The translations under genes were made by a program, and so were the position numbers. The notes beneath the pieces are model-generated. The model was not told the DNA's origin and made no database searches. It worked only from the letters and a program-made list of their open reading frames with translations. From Bacillota bacterium (GTDB lineage Bacteria > Bacillota > Clostridia > Oscillospirales > Oscillospiraceae), in contig WQUU01000075.1 in the NCBI GenBank assembly GCA_009781925.1, positions 1 through 6,852 of the forward strand: a stretch of 6,852 nt of DNA. Reading direction: 5' to 3'. The stretch's first letter is position 1. Each line of letters starts with the position of its first letter. Shown here one piece after another: positions 5,212-6,852 of the stretch.

Positions 5212-6773
5212 GGACGGCCCCCCCCGATCTCCTCCGGGCTCTGTTTTTTGAGGCCCAGCATATATTCGCCCATCTCCAAGTCCGTAAGGCTTGAGGTATC
5301 CGCGAAATAGGCCACGATCTCGCCGTTATACAGGATGATGAGGCTGTCACTGAGCTCCATCACCTCGCTCAGATCGGCGGAGACCAACAAGACCCCGATC
5401 CCCTGCCGGCTGAGCTCCAGGAGTTTCTGGCGGATGAACTCCGTGGCCCCCACGTCGATGCCCCGGGTGGGCTGGTCGGCGATGATAAAGGCGGGGTCGC
5501 AGGAGAACTCCCGCGCCACGACCACTTTTTGGATATTGCCGCCGGAGAGCATCTGTACCCGCTGGTTCCTTGAGCGGGCCAGCACCTGATATTCCCCGAT
5601 CAGGCGGTCGCTCTCCGCATCGATGGCGGAGGTTTTAAACAGCGGGCCGGCGTTGAACTGCTTCTGCCGAAAGCGGTCAGCGATGAGATTGTCCTCGATT
5701 TTGGCCGCCGCCGCGACGCCGTAGGTCATCCGATCCTCCGGGATGAAGGAGAGGCCGAGATCCCTGAGCTGATGCTGCGTCTTATTGAGGATGTCCACCC
5801 CGTTCAGGGTGACCCGCCCCGAATCGGGCTCCTCGAAGTCAAAGAGCATCTTGACAAGCTCGCTCTGGCCGTTGCCCTCCACCCCGGCCACGCCCAAAAT
5901 CGATCCCTTCCGTACCGAGAAGGAGACGTTTTTCAGCATCTGCTTGCCCCACTCGTTGGTGTAGTTCAGATTTTTTACATCCAGCACCGTTTCCCTGGGG
6001 GCGGCCGCGCCCTTCTCCAGCGTGAGTACCACGTCCCGCCCCACCATGAGGCGGCTGATCCCCTGCTCCGAGATTTCCGCGGTCTCATAGACTCCCATGG
6101 ACTTGCCGCCCCGCATGATGGTGATGCGGTCGGTGAGCTCCTTGACCTCATGGAGCTTGTGGGAGATAAAAATGATGGTAAAGCCCTGATCCCGTAGGAG
6201 TTTCAGCTGTTTAAAGAGCTCCTGGGTCTCCTGGGTGGTGAGCACGGCGGTGGGCTCGTCCAAAATGAGAATCTTTGCGCCCCGCGCGAGGGCCTTTAAA
6301 ATTTCCACCTTCTGCTTCATGCCCACGGGGATGTCCGCGACCTTGGCGTCCGATTCCACGGGCAAGCTGTATTTTTCGGAGAGCTCCTTTGTGAGCGCGT
6401 GGGCGCGGGCGTAGTCAATGAATAGCCCGGCCCGCTTCGGCTCGATACCCAGTACCATATTTTCCGCCACGGTGAGGGAGGGCACGAGCATGAAGTGCTG
6501 ATGCACCATGCCGATCCCCTTGGCGATGGCGGCATGGGGCGAGGAGAATTTTACCTTCTCGCCATTGATGAAAATTTCCCCCGACTCCGGCTGCTCCAGA
6601 CCGAAGAGGATCCGCACGAGCGTGGATTTTCCCGCCCCGTTCTCCCCCATGAGCGCGTGAATCTCCCCGTGGCGCACGTCAAAGTCCACGTTCTGATTGG
6701 CCGCGATGCCATTGGGGTAGATCATGGTGATGCCGCGCATCTCCACGGCGTTGAGATTTTTGGCGGGTTCCAT
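5169..6773 (-). CDS. nupO: Nucleoside ABC transporter ATPase with two nucleotide-binding domains, NupO/YufO type
   Basis: The energising subunit, with two fused ABC domains on the cytosolic face. From the ATG at 6773 it has 534 residues; an ATG two codons earlier (6779) is possible but has its Shine-Dalgarno almost touching it, whereas GAGAGGG sits seven bases from 6773. Numbering from 6773: NBD1 has Walker A GENGAGKST (43-51), Q-loop Gln92, an atypical signature VGMKQ (150-154), Walker B LILDEPT (169-175) with catalytic Glu173, and His205. NBD2 has a degenerate Walker A GVEGNGQSE (297-305), a full signature LSGGN (409-413), and IADQPTRGIDV where Gln434 replaces the catalytic Glu. This asymmetry is usual for sugar and nucleoside importers of this type. 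The last residues, after about KKQSPEEI (509-516), come from reading through a G8 run and into nupP, and make the protein longer than the usual 505-515; the true C-terminus is uncertain. Confidence 0.93.
   Translation of the reverse strand: MEPAKNLNAVEMRGITMIYPNGIAANQNVDFDVRHGEIHALMGENGAGKSTLVRILFGLEQPESGEIFINGEKVKFSSPHAAIAKGIGMVHQHFMLVPSLTVAENMVLGIEPKRAGLFIDYARAHALTKELSEKYSLPVESDAKVADIPVGMKQKVEILKALARGAKILILDEPTAVLTTQETQELFKQLKLLRDQGFTIIFISHKLHEVKELTDRITIMRGGKSMGVYETAEISEQGISRLMVGRDVVLTLEKGAAAPRETVLDVKNLNYTNEWGKQMLKNVSFSVRKGSILGVAGVEGNGQSELVKMLFDFEEPDSGRVTLNGVDILNKTQHQLRDLGLSFIPEDRMTYGVAAAAKIEDNLIADRFRQKQFNAGPLFKTSAIDAESDRLIGEYQVLARSRNQRVQMLSGGNIQKVVVAREFSCDPAFIIADQPTRGIDVGATEFIRQKLLELSRQGIGVLLVSADLSEVMELSDSLIILYNGEIVAYFADTSSLTDLEMGEYMLGLKKQSPEEIGGGRPCLKTLWNPGSEPY
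5218..5225 (-). repeat. Run of eight G at the nupO/nupP junction
   Basis: Eight consecutive G on the minus strand (C on the plus strand) lie just before the nupP start. In the nupO frame they read GGG GGG GGC. Such runs are prone to replication, transcription and sequencing slippage, and here the count decides how nupO ends. The run may also pair weakly (with G-U pairs) to the anti-Shine-Dalgarno as a site for nupP, six bases from its ATG. Confidence 0.85.
5229..5235 (-). promoter_or_regulatory. Shine-Dalgarno-like GGAGGAG inside nupO, before nupP
   Basis: GGAGGAG codes for part of the SPEEI segment of NupO. It lies 17 bases from the nupP ATG, longer than normal spacing, so it may act with the nearby G-run, or it may serve as an internal Shine-Dalgarno that stalls ribosomes close to the G-run. 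Confidence 0.4.
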
Positions 6774-6780
6774 AGGCATA

Positions 6781-6787
6781 CCCTCTC
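6781..6787 (-). promoter_or_regulatory. Ribosome binding site of nupO
   Basis: GAGAGGG on the minus strand lies seven bases before the ATG at 6773 and only one base before the ATG at 6779. The spacing favours 6773 as the start. Confidence 0.65.
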
Positions 6788-6802
6788 TTTTTCTGGTGGT
6801 GC

Positions 6803-6827
6803 TTTGTCTACAATTTCCGTTGACAAA
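6803..6827. promoter_or_regulatory. Inverted repeat in the nupO leader, possible operator
   Basis: TTTGTCTAC at 6803-6811 and GTTGACAAA at 6819-6827 are inverted copies matching at 8 of 9 positions around a seven-base centre. The repeat covers the -35 hexamer of the rightward promoter candidate and would lie around the start of a leftward nupO transcript. This placement suits a repressor site for a nucleoside-responsive regulator, but I do not recognise the motif as that of a known regulator. Confidence 0.3.
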
Positions 6828-6847
6828 TCATAATAACGTGATATACT
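6820..6847 (+). promoter_or_regulatory. Rightward sigma-A-type promoter pointing out of the window
   Basis: TTGACA at 6820-6825 and TATACT at 6842-6847 are separated by 16 bases in an AT-rich stretch that contrasts with the GC-rich genes. The -35 is the full consensus and the -10 differs at one base. It points away from the operon, so a gene or RNA transcribed divergently should begin just beyond the right edge. Confidence 0.5.
6830..6835 (-). promoter_or_regulatory. Possible -10 box of the nupO operon promoter
   Basis: TATTAT on the minus strand, in the AT-rich leader about 57 bases before the nupO ATG, is a fair -10 hexamer. With 17-base spacing its -35 would fall just past the right edge, so it cannot be checked here. 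It lies within the spacer of the rightward promoter, so the two would compete. Confidence 0.3.
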
Positions 6848-6852
6848 AAGAA

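Noticed and set aside
6780..6852. Purine riboswitch in the nupO leader
   Set aside because: Only 73 bases of leader are visible and none of the conserved purine-aptamer loop sequences is seen; a riboswitch further right cannot be judged.
1..6852. CRISPR arrays, tRNA or rRNA genes, insertion sequences with transposase, phage genes
   Set aside because: No regularly spaced direct repeats, no cloverleaf or rRNA sequence, and no transposase or integrase motifs; nearly all sequence is explained by the six operon genes.

Overview
The window is the body of one leftward (minus-strand) operon for nucleoside uptake and breakdown. It probably comes from a GC-rich, Gram-positive Clostridia-type bacterium. 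Reasons: the ABC ATPase and permeases are of the Bacillus/Clostridia NupOPQ (YufOPQ) type, the binding protein is a BMP-family lipoprotein with a Gram-positive style signal peptide, ribosome binding sites are strong GGAGG types, and third codon positions are rich in G and C. The intergenic hairpin units with TAGGGG/CCCCTA ends resemble small repeats I recall from Oscillospirales-like genomes; that placement is an inference.

Layout, reading the minus strand from right to left: an AT-rich leader with promoter-like sequences (6780-6852); the double-domain ABC ATPase nupO (6773-5169); the permeases nupP (5211-4069) and nupQ (4068-3133); a 78-base gap filled by a GC-rich hairpin repeat; a first nucleoside hydrolase (3054-2119); a 73-base gap with a second repeat of the same kind; a second nucleoside hydrolase (2045-1107); and a BMP-family substrate-binding lipoprotein (1090 to the left edge, cut off near its C-terminus). 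There is no believable plus-strand gene and no gene-free stretch over 300 bases.

How the parts fit: the lipoprotein catches a nucleoside outside the membrane, NupP and NupQ form the channel, NupO drives import with ATP, and the two cytosolic hydrolases split the nucleoside into free base and ribose for salvage or carbon use. The substrate class is inferred from the family and from the hydrolases in the same operon.

I found no new kind of system. The points most worth a second look are an eight-G run at the nupO/nupP overlap, where one base more or less would either give a normal operon junction or fuse the two genes; the two intercistronic repeat elements that bracket one hydrolase, one of which supplies its stop codon; and the binding-protein gene lying last, after two divergent hydrolases.
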